The position numbers were made by a program, and so were the translations under genes. From Acidobacteriota bacterium (lineage in GTDB: Bacteria; Acidobacteriota; Terriglobia; Acidoferrales; UBA7541): DNA of 11,162 nucleotides. The stretch is from NCBI GenBank assembly GCA_019239815.1, contig JAFAZL010000919.1, positions 1-11,162 on the forward strand, in the 5' to 3' direction. Each line of letters starts with the position of its first letter. The first letter of the stretch is position 1. The notes beneath the pieces are model-generated. The model was given only the letters and a program-made list of their open reading frames with translations. It did not search any database and was not told where the DNA came from. Below are positions 1-8,104 of this stretch, in pieces.

Positions 1-1
1 C

Positions 2-1339
2 GTTGCTGTGCGCAAAGCGCTTTCGCAGAGCGGGCTGAAGAGCGAAGAAATCGCGTGCGTCGGATTTTCAGGGCAGATGCATGGCGCGGTCATGCTCGAT
101 GCAAAAGGCGATGTCGTCCGCCCGGCGCTGATCTGGTGCGACGTTCGAACCGAGCCGCAGTGCGAGGAACTCAATCGGAAGATCGGCGCGGAAAAATTAA
201 TTCAGCTTACGTGCAATCCCGCGCTGCCAAATTTCACGCTGACAAAATTTTTGTGGGTCCGCGAAAACGAGCCGGAGAACTGGAAGCGCGTTCGCTCGGT
301 GATGCTGCCGAAAGATTACGTTCGCTTCCGCCTGACGGGCGAAAAAGCGATCGATGTCGCCGATGCGTCGGGCACGCTGATGATCGATGTCGCGAAGCGG
401 GCTTGGTCGCAGGAAGTTTTGCGGGCGGCGGAAATCGATGCCGCGCTGCTGCCGCGCGTGTTCGAATCGCCCGATGTGTGCGGCAAAGTCTCCGCTGAAG
501 GCGCGAAGGCGACAGGGCTTGCCTTGGGCACTCGCGTTGTCGCAGGCGCGGGTGATCAAGCTGCGGGCGCGACCGGGATGGGCATCGTCGTCCCCGGCGC
601 CGTCAGCGCGACGATTGGCACATCCGGCGTTGTTTTCGCGGCCACGGACCGGCCGGCACTCGATCCTCGCGGCCGTCTCCACACTTTTTGCCACGCTGTT
701 CCCGGACGTTGGCACGTCATGGGCGTGACTCAAGCCGCGGGACTCTCGCTGCGCTGGTTCCGCGACAACTTCATGAGTGCCGTCGAAAAATCCGGCGCGA
801 CCGATCCCTACGAAACTCTCACCGCCGAAGCCGCAACCGCGCCGGCTGGCTCCGACGGATTGCTCTGGACTCCCTATCTGATGGGCGAGCGCACGCCCCA
901 TCTCGACGGCAACGCTCGCGGCGCTCTCGTCGGCCTTACAGCGTCGCACAAACGCGCCCACGTCGTCCGCGCCATCCTCGAGGGCGTCGCCTACAGCCTC
1001 AAAGACACGTTCACAATTTTCGGTGAAATGAAGGTGCCGGTGAAAAGTATTCGCCTGGGCGGAGGCGGCGCGCGTTCGCCGCTTTGGCGCCAGATTCAGG
1101 CCGACGTCTACGATCATGACGTCGAAATCGTCGAAGCCGAAGAGGGCGCAGCCTACGGTGCCGCAATTCTGGCTGGAGTCGGCGCAAAGATTTGGCCGTC
1201 GGTCGATGCCGCATGCGAAGCCGTCGTACGCGTGATGCACCGCGTCGCGCCCATTGAGGAAAACGCGCGCGTCATGCAAACGAATTACGCGGCATATCGT
1301 CGAGTTTATCCAGCAACGAAGTCGATCTTCAGTGCGTAG
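2..1339 (+). CDS. xylB: Xylulokinase, 5'-truncated by the window edge
   Basis: This cytoplasmic FGGY-family kinase phosphorylates D-xylulose with ATP to D-xylulose 5-phosphate, the step after xylose isomerase. The reading frame is open to the left edge. A GTG at 8 is unlikely to be the start, because the family's N-terminal phosphate-binding segment (DLGTS-type) is missing; compared with E. coli XylB about 55 residues lie outside the window. Counting from the GTG at 8, I see GQMHG at 22-26, LLPKDY-type MLPKDY near 99-104, the catalytic-base Asp183 in AGAGDQAAGA, GTSG at 204-207, GERTPH at 293-298 and the ATP-site GGGGARS at 351-357. All match XylB closely rather than glycerol or gluconate kinases. 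It ends in TAG and is followed after 91 bp by xylA on the same strand, so co-transcription is likely. I see nothing broken in the visible part. Confidence 0.95.
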   Translation, partial: VAVRKALSQSGLKSEEIACVGFSGQMHGAVMLDAKGDVVRPALIWCDVRTEPQCEELNRKIGAEKLIQLTCNPALPNFTLTKFLWVRENEPENWKRVRSVMLPKDYVRFRLTGEKAIDVADASGTLMIDVAKRAWSQEVLRAAEIDAALLPRVFESPDVCGKVSAEGAKATGLALGTRVVAGAGDQAAGATGMGIVVPGAVSATIGTSGVVFAATDRPALDPRGRLHTFCHAVPGRWHVMGVTQAAGLSLRWFRDNFMSAVEKSGATDPYETLTAEAATAPAGSDGLLWTPYLMGERTPHLDGNARGALVGLTASHKRAHVVRAILEGVAYSLKDTFTIFGEMKVPVKSIRLGGGGARSPLWRQIQADVYDHDVEIVEAEEGAAYGAAILAGVGAKIWPSVDAACEAVVRVMHRVAPIEENARVMQTNYAAYRRVYPATKSIFSA

Positions 1340-1352
1340 CGTCAGTGGCAGT

Positions 1353-1376
1353 GTGGCGGGCGTCGAGGCCCGCCAC
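1353..1376. repeat. Perfect GC-rich palindrome after xylB (REP-like)
   Basis: A perfect 9-bp inverted repeat, GTGGCGGGC (1353-1361) and GCCCGCCAC (1368-1376), flanks a 6-base loop, 14 bases after the xylB stop. No T-run follows, so it is not a typical intrinsic terminator. Its GT(G/A)-GC-rich-stem pattern resembles the palindromes at 2619-2643 and 8035-8057. I infer a dispersed REP-like element that could stabilise or attenuate the xylB-xylA transcript. Confidence 0.6.
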
Positions 1377-1392
1377 GGCTAGTCCAAGGAGT

Positions 1393-1415
1393 CGCGCATT
1401 TGGCAGAAATGCGCG
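1393..1415 (+). promoter_or_regulatory. Perfect hairpin abutting the xylA ribosome binding site
   Basis: CGCGCATTT (1393-1401) and AAATGCGCG (1407-1415) form a perfect 9-bp stem with the 5-base loop GGCAG. The stem's last base is the first G of the xylA Shine-Dalgarno sequence GGAAAGG (1415-1421), which lies 9 bases before the ATG at 1431. It is the second hairpin in a 91-bp gap. Its position fits a translational control or mRNA-end-stabilising role, but it could equally be half of a paired palindromic repeat together with 1353-1376. Confidence 0.5.
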
Positions 1416-1430
1416 GAAAGGTGCGTCCCA

Positions 1431-2600
1431 ATGGCGAGAAATGCATTTGAACCTAAGCCTGAAAACAAATTTACATTCGGACTCTGGACGGTAGGGAATC
1501 GCGGGCGCGATCCCTTCGGTGATTTCGTGCGTCCGGTGATCGCACCGAACGACATCGTGGCGATGCTGGCCGAAGTCGGCGCGTGGGGCGTGAACCTGCA
1601 CGACAACGACCTGGTTCCTATCGACGCCACGCCGCACGAACGCGACGCGATCGTCGCCTCGTTCAAACGCGCCTGCAAAGAGCACGGCCTCGTCGTCCCG
1701 ATGGCGACGGTCTCGCTCTTCACGCATCCCGTTTTTCGCGACGGCGCATTCACTGCGAGCGACCCCGAAGTACGCGCTTACGCCGTGCAGAAAACGATGC
1801 GCGCGATGGATCTTGGCGCCGAACTCGGCGCAAAAATTTTCGTTTTGTGGGGCGGCCGCGAGGGAGTCGAGACCGACGCGTGCCGCCCCGGCGCCGATGC
1901 GCTGAAACACCTGCGCGACGCTGTCAATTTCCTCTGCGAATACAACATCGACAAGAAGTACCGCTTCAAGTTCGCCATGGAAGCCAAGCCCAACGAGCCC
2001 CGCGGCGACATCTATATGGCGACCACCGGCCACTACCTCGGCTTTATTCCCACGCTCGATCATCCGGAAATGGTCGGCGTGAATCCGGAGTTTGCGCACG
2101 AGACGATGGCGGGTCTGAATTTCCTCCATAACGTTGCACAAGCCTGGGAAGCCGGGAAACTGTTCCACATCGATCTCAACGATCAAGTCTCCGGGCGTTA
2201 CGACCAGGATTTGCGATTCGGTTCAGTGAATATCAAGGCCGCGTTCTTCCTCGTGAAATTTCTTGAAGATGTCGGCTACACAGGCTCTCGCCATTTCGAC
2301 GCGCACGCTTACCGCACCGAAGACTATGAAGGCGTGAAAGATTTCGCCCGCGGCTGCATGCGGAATTACCTCATCTTGAAAGACAAAGCCGCGAAGTGGA
2401 ACGCCGACAAGGAAATCGCGTCGATTTTGAAAGAAGTCAGCTCGAACGCAAACGGCGCGCCGAAAATCGGTTCGCACTCCAAGAAAACCGCCACAGCCCT
2501 GCTCGCCCACAATTTCGACAAAGACGCCATCATGAAAAAGCGCCTGCCCTATGAACGCCTCGACCAGCTCACAATCGACATCCTAACGGGCGCCCGCTAG
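1431..2600 (+). CDS. xylA: Xylose isomerase, class I (actinobacterial type)
   Basis: This cytoplasmic, metal-dependent TIM-barrel enzyme interconverts D-xylose and D-xylulose and feeds XylB. The protein is 389 residues, the normal length for class I enzymes of Streptomyces and Arthrobacter. Visible active-site features are TFGLWTVG at 15-22 (Trp19), LHDNDL with His57 and Asp60, WGGREG with Trp140, [10 protein letters not shown] with Glu184 and Lys186, VNPEFAHE with Glu220 and His223, FHIDLN with Asp248, YDQDLRFG with Asp258 and Asp260, and RHFD with Asp290. The HFDFKPPRTED segment of Streptomyces reads [11 protein letters not shown] here, so the usual Lys after Asp290 is absent; the catalytic and metal residues are kept. 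The ATG at 1431 is supported by GGAAAGG 9 bases upstream. The order xylB-xylA and the same-strand spacing suggest one operon. Identification is secure. Confidence 0.97.
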   Translation: MARNAFEPKPENKFTFGLWTVGNRGRDPFGDFVRPVIAPNDIVAMLAEVGAWGVNLHDNDLVPIDATPHERDAIVASFKRACKEHGLVVPMATVSLFTHPVFRDGAFTASDPEVRAYAVQKTMRAMDLGAELGAKIFVLWGGREGVETDACRPGADALKHLRDAVNFLCEYNIDKKYRFKFAMEAKPNEPRGDIYMATTGHYLGFIPTLDHPEMVGVNPEFAHETMAGLNFLHNVAQAWEAGKLFHIDLNDQVSGRYDQDLRFGSVNIKAAFFLVKFLEDVGYTGSRHFDAHAYRTEDYEGVKDFARGCMRNYLILKDKAAKWNADKEIASILKEVSSNANGAPKIGSHSKKTATALLAHNFDKDAIMKKRLPYERLDQLTIDILTGAR

Positions 2601-2618
2601 CCGAAGCATCTGGAATGT

Positions 2619-2643
2619 GTAGGGGCGCAGCACGCTGCGCCCC
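2619..2643. repeat. GC-rich palindrome in the xylA-uxaC gap (REP-like)
   Basis: GGGGCGCAG (2622-2630) and CTGCGCCCC (2635-2643) form a perfect 9-bp stem with the tetraloop CACG, preceded by GTA. It starts 19 bases after the xylA stop and lacks a downstream T-run. The rest of the 170-bp gap (2644-2770) holds no gene. A TACAAT hexamer at 2694-2699 is -10-like, but I find no convincing -35 at the right distance. Confidence 0.55.
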
Positions 2644-2759
2644 ATGTCCGCACGATCACAACCATCAAGAAGTCCTCGGACGCCCGCATCCATTACAATG
2701 CCATCATTCGCATCGCTCGAACTCTTAGACGAGCGCACTGACGATTGCCGTCCCATCTC

Positions 2760-2774
2760 TCACGGAGACCGTGA
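2760..2774 (+). promoter_or_regulatory. uxaC Shine-Dalgarno inside a small hairpin that decides the start
   Basis: GGAG at 2764-2767 is 6 bases before the ATG at 2774 but only 3 before the GTG at 2771, which favours the ATG. TCACGG (2760-2765) and CCGTGA (2769-2774) are exact reverse complements around the loop AGA, so a 6-bp hairpin would sequester both the ribosome binding site and the first base of the start codon. Confidence 0.4.
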
Positions 2775-4189
2775 TGTCCTTCATCCACGACGACTTCCTG
2801 CTCCAGTCTGAAACATCCCGCCGTCTCTATCACACCTACGCCGCTTCTGAACCGATCCTCGACTACCACTCGCACCTTCCGCCCGCCGACATTGCTTCCG
2901 ATCGCCGCTTCAACAATCTCTTCGAACCATGGCTCGAAGGCGACCACTACAAATGGCGCGCGATGCGTGCCAACGGAGTTCCCGAATCCCACATCAACGG
3001 CACCGCCGATCCTCGCGACAAATTTCTCGCCTGGGCGCGCACCGTCCCCTACACGCTGCGCAATCCGCTCTATCACTGGACGCACCTCGAACTGAAGCGC
3101 TATTTCGACATCGACGAATTGCTGAATGAGGTTTCCGCACTGGCCATCTGGGATCGCGCCGACGAACAACTCAAATCTTCAAGCGATCTGACGACCCAGG
3201 GCATCCTGCGCAAATTCAAAGTCCGCGCTGTCTGCACCACCGACGACCCTTGCGACGACCTCGCTCATCATCGCGTTGTCAATTCCTCAGCAAGCGCCGG
3301 CTTCCGCATGTACCCGACGTTCCGTCCCGATGCCGCGCTCGGCGTTCGCCAACCGGAAACATTCGCCGCATGGGTCAAGCGACTAGAAAAAGCGAGCAAC
3401 ATCGAAATCGTCTCGTTCAGTCACTTTCTCGATGCGCTCAAACAGCGCCACGATCATTTCCATTCCGTCGGTGGCCGTCTCTCCGATCACGGGCTCACGC
3501 ACTGCTTCGCGACGCCATGCACTGATACCCAAGCTGGAATGATTTTCTCTAAAGCGCGCGACGGGAAAGCTGCAACACCCGCAGAAGAAGAGCAATTTGC
3601 GTCCACTCTGATGCTTTTCTTTGGCCGACTCGACGCCGAGAAAGAGTGGACCAAGCAGTTGCATCTCGGAGCGTTGCGGAACGTGAACACCCGCGCAACG
3701 CAAGCCCTCGGTCCCAACACCGGCTACGACAACATCGGCGACTGGCCTCAAGCCGAAGCGTTGAGCAAATATTTCGACTTGCTCGAGCAGGAAAACGCGC
3801 TGCCGAAAACGATCATCTACAACAACAATCCCATCGATAATTTCGTTTTCTCGACCGCGATCGGCAGCTTTCAGGACGGCAAAACACCCGGCAAGATTCA
3901 ATTCGGCAGCGGCTGGTGGTTCCTCGATCAAAAAGAGGGAATCGAGTGGCAGCTCAACGCACTCTCGAACAACGGGCTCTTCGGCCGGTTCGTCGGCATG
4001 CTGACCGACTCGCGCTCATTCATGTCGTTCCCGCGGCACGAATATTTCCGCCGCGTGCTCTGCAATTTGTTGGGCAATGAAATCGATCGCGGCGAACTCC
4101 CGCGCGACGAAGAACTCGTCGGTACGACGATCCGCAATATCTGCTTTACGAACGCGAAGAATTATTTGGCGCTGGAGCTGCCAAGCTAA
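2774..4189 (+). CDS. uxaC: Glucuronate (uronate) isomerase
   Basis: UxaC converts D-glucuronate to D-fructuronate (and D-galacturonate to D-tagaturonate) in the cytoplasm. It belongs to the amidohydrolase superfamily. With the ATG at 2774 the protein is 471 residues, against 470 for E. coli UxaC, and it aligns by eye along its whole length. Key segments are the N-terminal metal motif DYHSHLPP with His32 and His34, GDHYKWRAMR near 57-66, NPLYHWTHLEL at 97-107, TTDDP at 155-159, and the C-terminal GSGWWF and VGMLTDSRSF blocks. A GTG directly before the ATG would add one residue but sits too close to the ribosome binding site. It follows xylA by 173 bp on the same strand and converges on manD, two reactions further down the same pathway. 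No disruption is visible. Confidence 0.96.
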   Translation: MSFIHDDFLLQSETSRRLYHTYAASEPILDYHSHLPPADIASDRRFNNLFEPWLEGDHYKWRAMRANGVPESHINGTADPRDKFLAWARTVPYTLRNPLYHWTHLELKRYFDIDELLNEVSALAIWDRADEQLKSSSDLTTQGILRKFKVRAVCTTDDPCDDLAHHRVVNSSASAGFRMYPTFRPDAALGVRQPETFAAWVKRLEKASNIEIVSFSHFLDALKQRHDHFHSVGGRLSDHGLTHCFATPCTDTQAGMIFSKARDGKAATPAEEEQFASTLMLFFGRLDAEKEWTKQLHLGALRNVNTRATQALGPNTGYDNIGDWPQAEALSKYFDLLEQENALPKTIIYNNNPIDNFVFSTAIGSFQDGKTPGKIQFGSGWWFLDQKEGIEWQLNALSNNGLFGRFVGMLTDSRSFMSFPRHEYFRRVLCNLLGNEIDRGELPRDEELVGTTIRNICFTNAKNYLALELPS

Positions 4190-4214
4190 ACTCGACTCGC
4201 CGCCGGTAGCTCAC

Positions 4215-5423
4215 TCACCAATTGTGCATGGTGCCGTCGAGCTTCCGATTCACCGGCAAGTACGCGCGCTGATACGGATACGTCGCCGCCAGCTTTTCGT
4301 CGATGTCGACGCCGTGGCCCGGTGCGTCGCCCGGATACATGAATCCATCCTTGAACGAATACGAATGCGGAAACACCTTGTCGGTCTCGGGCGTGTGCCG
4401 CATGTACTCCTGAATCCCGAAATTGTGCACGCTGATGTCAAAATGCAGCGCCGCTCCCATGCATACCGGACTCAGATCCGTCGCGCCATGCGAACCCGTC
4501 CGCACTTGATAAATCTCCGCCAGGCTCGCGATTTTCTTCAAATGTGAAATCCCGCCGGCATGCACAACCGTTGTACGAATGTAATCGATAAGCTGCTCTT
4601 CGATGAGCTGCTGGCAGTCGAAGATCGTATTAAAAACTTCGCCGACGGCAAGCGGCGTCGTCGTGTGCTGCCGAATCAAGCGAAAACTCTCTTGCAGCTC
4701 CGCCGGCGTCGGATCTTCCAGCCAGAACATGTGATACGGCTCAAGCTCTTTCCCGAGCCGCGCCGCTTCGATCGGCGTCAGTCGGTGATGCGCATCGTGC
4801 AAAAGATGAACATCCGTCCCAAACTCTTTGCGTAGCCGCGAAAAAAGCTGTGGCGCAAAATTCAGATATTGCTCTGTCGACCACGCATTCTCCGGCGGCG
4901 CATCCTTTTCCGCTGGCTCGTAATACATCGACCCGCGACCAACTCCGTACGTGCTCGCAAGTCCCGGAATCCCCGACTGCGCGCGAATCGCTTTGTAGCC
5001 CATGCCGATATATTTCGAAACGGCATTCACGGTGTCTTCGATGTCGCTGCCGCTCGCGTGCCCATACACCATCACCGCTTCGCGCGACGCCCCGCCCAGC
5101 AATTGATACAGCGGCGCATTCAGCGATTTTGCCTTGATGTCCCACAGCGCCGTGTCTACCGCCGCGATCGCCGACATCGTCACCGGCCCGCGCCGCCAGT
5201 ACGCGCCCTTGTACAGGTATTGCCAAATATCCTCGATGCGCCGCGCGTCGCGCCCGATCAGCAGCGGGCAGACGTGGTCTGCCAAATACGACGCCACCGA
5301 AAGCTCGCGCCCGTTCAGCGTCGCGTCACCCAGGCCGTAAAATCCGTCTTCAGTAACAATTTTCAACGTGACAAAATTTCGCCCCGGGCAGCACACAATG
5401 ACTTTGGCGTCGACAATCTTCAT
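4215..5423 (-). CDS. manD: D-mannonate dehydratase, enolase superfamily (RspA/ManD type)
   Basis: This enzyme dehydrates D-mannonate to 2-keto-3-deoxy-D-gluconate. It is the enolase-superfamily alternative to the unrelated UxuA. From the ATG at 5423 the protein is 402 residues, the same length as the characterised Novosphingobium aromaticivorans ManD, and the catalytic numbering is the same. I see Arg147 and Tyr159 (general-base pair), metal ligands Asp210, Glu236 and Glu262, His212 (general acid), His312 in SHGATD, Ala314 and the C-terminal Trp402. Efficient ManDs are described as having Ala at 314, whereas weak, gluconate-acting relatives have Pro, so true mannonate activity is likely. The frame stays open upstream to 5576, but that extension lacks family similarity and overlaps aguA, while GAAGGA sits 9 bases before 5423. 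The gene is divergent from aguA and convergent with uxaC. Older databases may call it starvation-sensing protein RspA. Confidence 0.94.
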   Translation of the reverse strand: MKIVDAKVIVCCPGRNFVTLKIVTEDGFYGLGDATLNGRELSVASYLADHVCPLLIGRDARRIEDIWQYLYKGAYWRRGPVTMSAIAAVDTALWDIKAKSLNAPLYQLLGGASREAVMVYGHASGSDIEDTVNAVSKYIGMGYKAIRAQSGIPGLASTYGVGRGSMYYEPAEKDAPPENAWSTEQYLNFAPQLFSRLRKEFGTDVHLLHDAHHRLTPIEAARLGKELEPYHMFWLEDPTPAELQESFRLIRQHTTTPLAVGEVFNTIFDCQQLIEEQLIDYIRTTVVHAGGISHLKKIASLAEIYQVRTGSHGATDLSPVCMGAALHFDISVHNFGIQEYMRHTPETDKVFPHSYSFKDGFMYPGDAPGHGVDIDEKLAATYPYQRAYLPVNRKLDGTMHNW

Positions 5424-5432
5424 CCGTAAAAA

Positions 5433-5438
5433 TCCTTC
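5433..5438 (-). promoter_or_regulatory. Ribosome binding site of manD
   Basis: On the minus strand this reads GAAGGA, 9 bases before the ATG at 5423. It decides the internal start over an upstream in-frame ATG at 5576. It lies in the 85-bp divergent gap (5424-5508) that must hold the promoters of both manD and aguA. I see no strong promoter pair there: on the minus strand TTGCGC followed after 17 bases by TATTCA is the best but weak candidate. Confidence 0.6.
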
Positions 5439-5508
5439 GCAAGTTTCGATGAATACTGAAGCAAAATACCACGCGCAAGAGTGCCACAGATCGTTGGGGC
5501 TGGGAAGA

Positions 5509-8007
5509 ATGCGAACTCGCCTTTTGGTTCGTGCAACTGTCGTCTGTTTTTTCGCCGCGATCTTCGCGATCGGCACACGAGCCGAAGACGGCCACGAAGG
5601 TTGGTTGCGTTACGCGCCGCTCGATTCCGGCGTCGCGAAAATTTACGCGATTGTGCCGCACGTCGTGATAGTCGAAGGCGATTCGGCCGTCCTTCGGTCG
5701 GCTACGCAAGAGTTGTCTCGCGGCATTCGCGGAATGCTGGGAGTTGCTCTTGCGACGCAGACCCAGAGCGCCAGTCCTTCGACCGCTCACGCGCCAACGA
5801 TCGTCCTGACCGTCGATAAAAATCTCGCACCCGAATCCTTTCGCATCCGCTGGTCCAACGCAGCCGGCGACAAATCGCTGCGAATCACAGGCGGCGATGA
5901 TCGCGGAGTCCTCTACGGCGTCTTCGCACTGCTCAGCAAAATCGCCCGCCAGGAATCCTTCGCGAACATCGACGAAACACAAAAGCCGTCCGCGCCAGTC
6001 CGCTGGGTCAACGACTGGGACAATCTCGACGGCAGCATCGAACGCGGCTACGGCGGCCGCTCGATTTTCTTCGACGCCGACAACGTCCGCACCGATCTCT
6101 CCCGCGTCAACGAGTACGCCCGCCTTCTCGCCTCCATAGGCATCAACGGCTGCGCCATCAACAACGTCAACGCCAATCCGCGCGTCCTCACTCCCGAATT
6201 CCTTCCTCAACTCGTCCGCGTCGCCGACGTATTCAGAGCCTGGGGTGTAAAACTCGCGATCGCTATCGATGTCAGCAGCCCGATGCGCATCGGCGGCCTC
6301 GACACATTCGATCCGCTAGATCCAAAAGTAAGCCAGTGGTGGAGCGAGCGCTTCGACCAGATCTACGCAAAAATGCCCGACCTCGGCGGCGTGGTCGTCA
6401 AAGCCGACTCCGAAGGCCGCCTCGGTCCGTCAACCTATCATCGCACTCCGGCTGATTCCGCCAACGTCATCGCGCGAGCGCTGAAATCCCACGGCGGCCT
6501 CGTCTTCTACCGCGCGTTCGTTTACAACCATCACCTCGATTGGCGCGACCTCAAAAACGACCGCGCCAAAGCCGCCTACGACAATTTCCATCCGCTAGAC
6601 GGCCAGTTCGACGACAACGTCGTCATCCAGATCAAACACGGCCCGATCGATTTCCAGGCGCGCGAGCCGGTCTCACCTCTCTTCGGTGGCCTCGAAAAAA
6701 CAAACGAAGCGATCGAGCTGCAAATCACACAGGAATACACCGGCCAGGCGCGCCATCTCTGTTTCCTCGCGCCGATGTGGAAGGAAGTTCTCGACTTCGA
6801 CATGCACGCCGCCCGCGACAACACTCCCGTCAAAGATTTAGTCGCCGGCAAAGTCTTTCATCGTCCGGTTGGCGGGTACGTTGGCATTGCGAATGTAGGT
6901 CTCGACGCAAACTGGCTCGCGCACCCGCTGGCGATGGCAAATCTGTACGCGTTCGGACGCCTCGCGTGGAATCCTGACAACACGCCACAAGCCATCGCCA
7001 TCGAATGGACGCAGCTCACCTTCGGCACCGATCCCACCGTCGACCAAACCATCGTCGGTCTGCAACTCGCGTCGTGGCGCACATACGAAAATTACACCGG
7101 CCCGCTTGGAGCGCAGACGCTCACCGACATCACCGGCAGCCACTACGGCCCGAACATCGAATCTTCCGAAGAAAATGGCTGGGGCCAGTGGCATCGCGCC
7201 GACGAAAAGGGAATCGGCATGGACCGCACCGTCGCGACCGGTACGGGCTTCGTCGGCCAGTATCGTCCGCCCGTCGCAAAAATCTTCGAGTCGCTTGCGA
7301 CCACGCCCGACGAACTTCTGCTGTTCTTCCATCACGTTCCCTACACCTACGAGCTTCATTCGAACAAAACCGTCATCCAATACATTTACGATGCCCACTA
7401 CGACGGCGCCGCCGAAGTCGCCGAATTCGTCGATCAATGGAAATCGCTCCAAGGCCACATCGACGCGCAGCGCTTCAATGACGTCCTCGCACGCCTTGAA
7501 TATCAGGCAGGGCACGCCATCGTCTGGCGCGACGCCATCTGCAACTATTTCCTGAAGAAATCTGGCATCGCAGACGCCCAAGGCCGCGCTGGCCATTTCC
7601 CGAATCGCATCGAAGCTGAATCGATGCAACTGGAAGGCTATGCATCCATCGATGTCACGCCTTGGGAGAACGCATCCGGTGGCAAAGACGTCGCCTGCAA
7701 GGACAAACAGGGTTGCAGCGCGACGTATAAGTTTGAAGGCGCGGAAGGGAAGTACACCATCGCGATTTTGTACTTCGATCAGAAAAATGGTGAGTCGAAA
7801 TTTCGAGTTCTGCTAAACAGCAAGGTGATCGATCACTGGAGCGCAAATGACCAACTTCCCGCAACGAAAATCGGAGCCGACGCCGCGACTCGCCGCAACA
7901 TAGCGAATCTCGCCCTCCATCCCGGCGACGAAATCCGCATCGAGGGCATACCCGATCGCGACGAACCTGCCGGCCTCGACTACATCGAAATCACTCCGCA
8001 AAACTAG
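5509..8007 (+). CDS. aguA: Secreted GH67 alpha-glucuronidase with C-terminal CBM-like module
   Basis: GH67 enzymes cleave the alpha-1,2 bond between (4-O-methyl-)glucuronate and the non-reducing-end xylose of xylo-oligosaccharides. From the ATG at 5509 the protein has 832 residues. It opens with a Sec signal peptide: MRTRLLVR, a hydrophobic stretch at about 9-22, then GTRA before EDG. The mature N-terminus has [13 protein letters not shown], typical of GH67. Catalytic candidates fit the Cellvibrio enzyme by motif: general acid Glu302 in KADSEG, Asp381 in GPIDFQ and Glu409 in TQEYTG, with the last two spaced 28 apart as expected. The core ends near 690. Residues 698-832 (about 7600-8004) form an extra module beginning NRIEAESM, with GG, Tyr and DYIEI features of CBM6/CBM35-like beta-sandwiches; bacterial GH67 proteins are usually about 680-730 residues. 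In-frame ATGs at 5368 and 5449 would bury the signal peptide and lack family similarity. The ribosome binding site is poor (GGGG at 5496-5499). Confidence 0.93.
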   Translation: MRTRLLVRATVVCFFAAIFAIGTRAEDGHEGWLRYAPLDSGVAKIYAIVPHVVIVEGDSAVLRSATQELSRGIRGMLGVALATQTQSASPSTAHAPTIVLTVDKNLAPESFRIRWSNAAGDKSLRITGGDDRGVLYGVFALLSKIARQESFANIDETQKPSAPVRWVNDWDNLDGSIERGYGGRSIFFDADNVRTDLSRVNEYARLLASIGINGCAINNVNANPRVLTPEFLPQLVRVADVFRAWGVKLAIAIDVSSPMRIGGLDTFDPLDPKVSQWWSERFDQIYAKMPDLGGVVVKADSEGRLGPSTYHRTPADSANVIARALKSHGGLVFYRAFVYNHHLDWRDLKNDRAKAAYDNFHPLDGQFDDNVVIQIKHGPIDFQAREPVSPLFGGLEKTNEAIELQITQEYTGQARHLCFLAPMWKEVLDFDMHAARDNTPVKDLVAGKVFHRPVGGYVGIANVGLDANWLAHPLAMANLYAFGRLAWNPDNTPQAIAIEWTQLTFGTDPTVDQTIVGLQLASWRTYENYTGPLGAQTLTDITGSHYGPNIESSEENGWGQWHRADEKGIGMDRTVATGTGFVGQYRPPVAKIFESLATTPDELLLFFHHVPYTYELHSNKTVIQYIYDAHYDGAAEVAEFVDQWKSLQGHIDAQRFNDVLARLEYQAGHAIVWRDAICNYFLKKSGIADAQGRAGHFPNRIEAESMQLEGYASIDVTPWENASGGKDVACKDKQGCSATYKFEGAEGKYTIAILYFDQKNGESKFRVLLNSKVIDHWSANDQLPATKIGADAATRRNIANLALHPGDEIRIEGIPDRDEPAGLDYIEITPQN

Positions 8008-8034
8008 CCTCGCCGCTTCGCGTACCGTAGACTC

Positions 8035-8057
8035 GTAGCGGCGCGGCTCGCCGTGCC
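8035..8057. repeat. Imperfect GC-rich palindrome between aguA and the SDR gene
   Basis: GGCGCGG (8040-8046) and CCGTGCC (8051-8057) form a 7-bp stem with one G-T pair and the tetraloop CTCG. It is preceded by GTAGC, like the palindrome at 2619. It lies in the 97-bp gap after aguA. A CATAAT hexamer at 8060-8065 directly downstream matches the -10 consensus at five of six positions, but I find no matching -35. This is probably a decayed copy of the same element class as those at 1353 and 2619. Confidence 0.45.
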
Positions 8058-8104
8058 AGCATAATCAGCTTGCATGTTCATCTTCGTCCGAGGCCAATAG
8101 AAAA

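Noticed and set aside
197..1279. 360-residue open frame antisense to xylB
   Set aside because: It lies opposite a clear xylulokinase with intact motifs. Long antisense frames are expected in GC-rich coding DNA, and its translation shows no recognisable domain.
1329..2186. 285-residue open frame antisense to xylA
   Set aside because: It mirrors the xylose isomerase codons, has no recognisable domain, and overlaps a gene with all catalytic residues preserved.
2694..2699. TACAAT as a -10 for a uxaC promoter
   Set aside because: No acceptable -35 hexamer at 16-18 bases upstream, so it is not listed as a promoter.
5368..5508. N-terminal extension of aguA
   Set aside because: It would place about 47 residues before a clear signal peptide and overlap the manD start.
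5424..5576. N-terminal extension of manD to an upstream ATG
   Set aside because: It would add 51 residues with no family similarity, overlap aguA, and ignore the good ribosome binding site before 5423.
5350..6210. 286-residue minus-strand frame across the manD-aguA divergent region
   Set aside because: It overlaps the starts of two well-supported genes and has low-complexity, shadow-like composition.
8074..8100. Nine-codon frame (ATG to TAG) just before the SDR gene
   Set aside because: No ribosome binding site, no codon pattern suggesting attenuation, and a frame this short is expected by chance.
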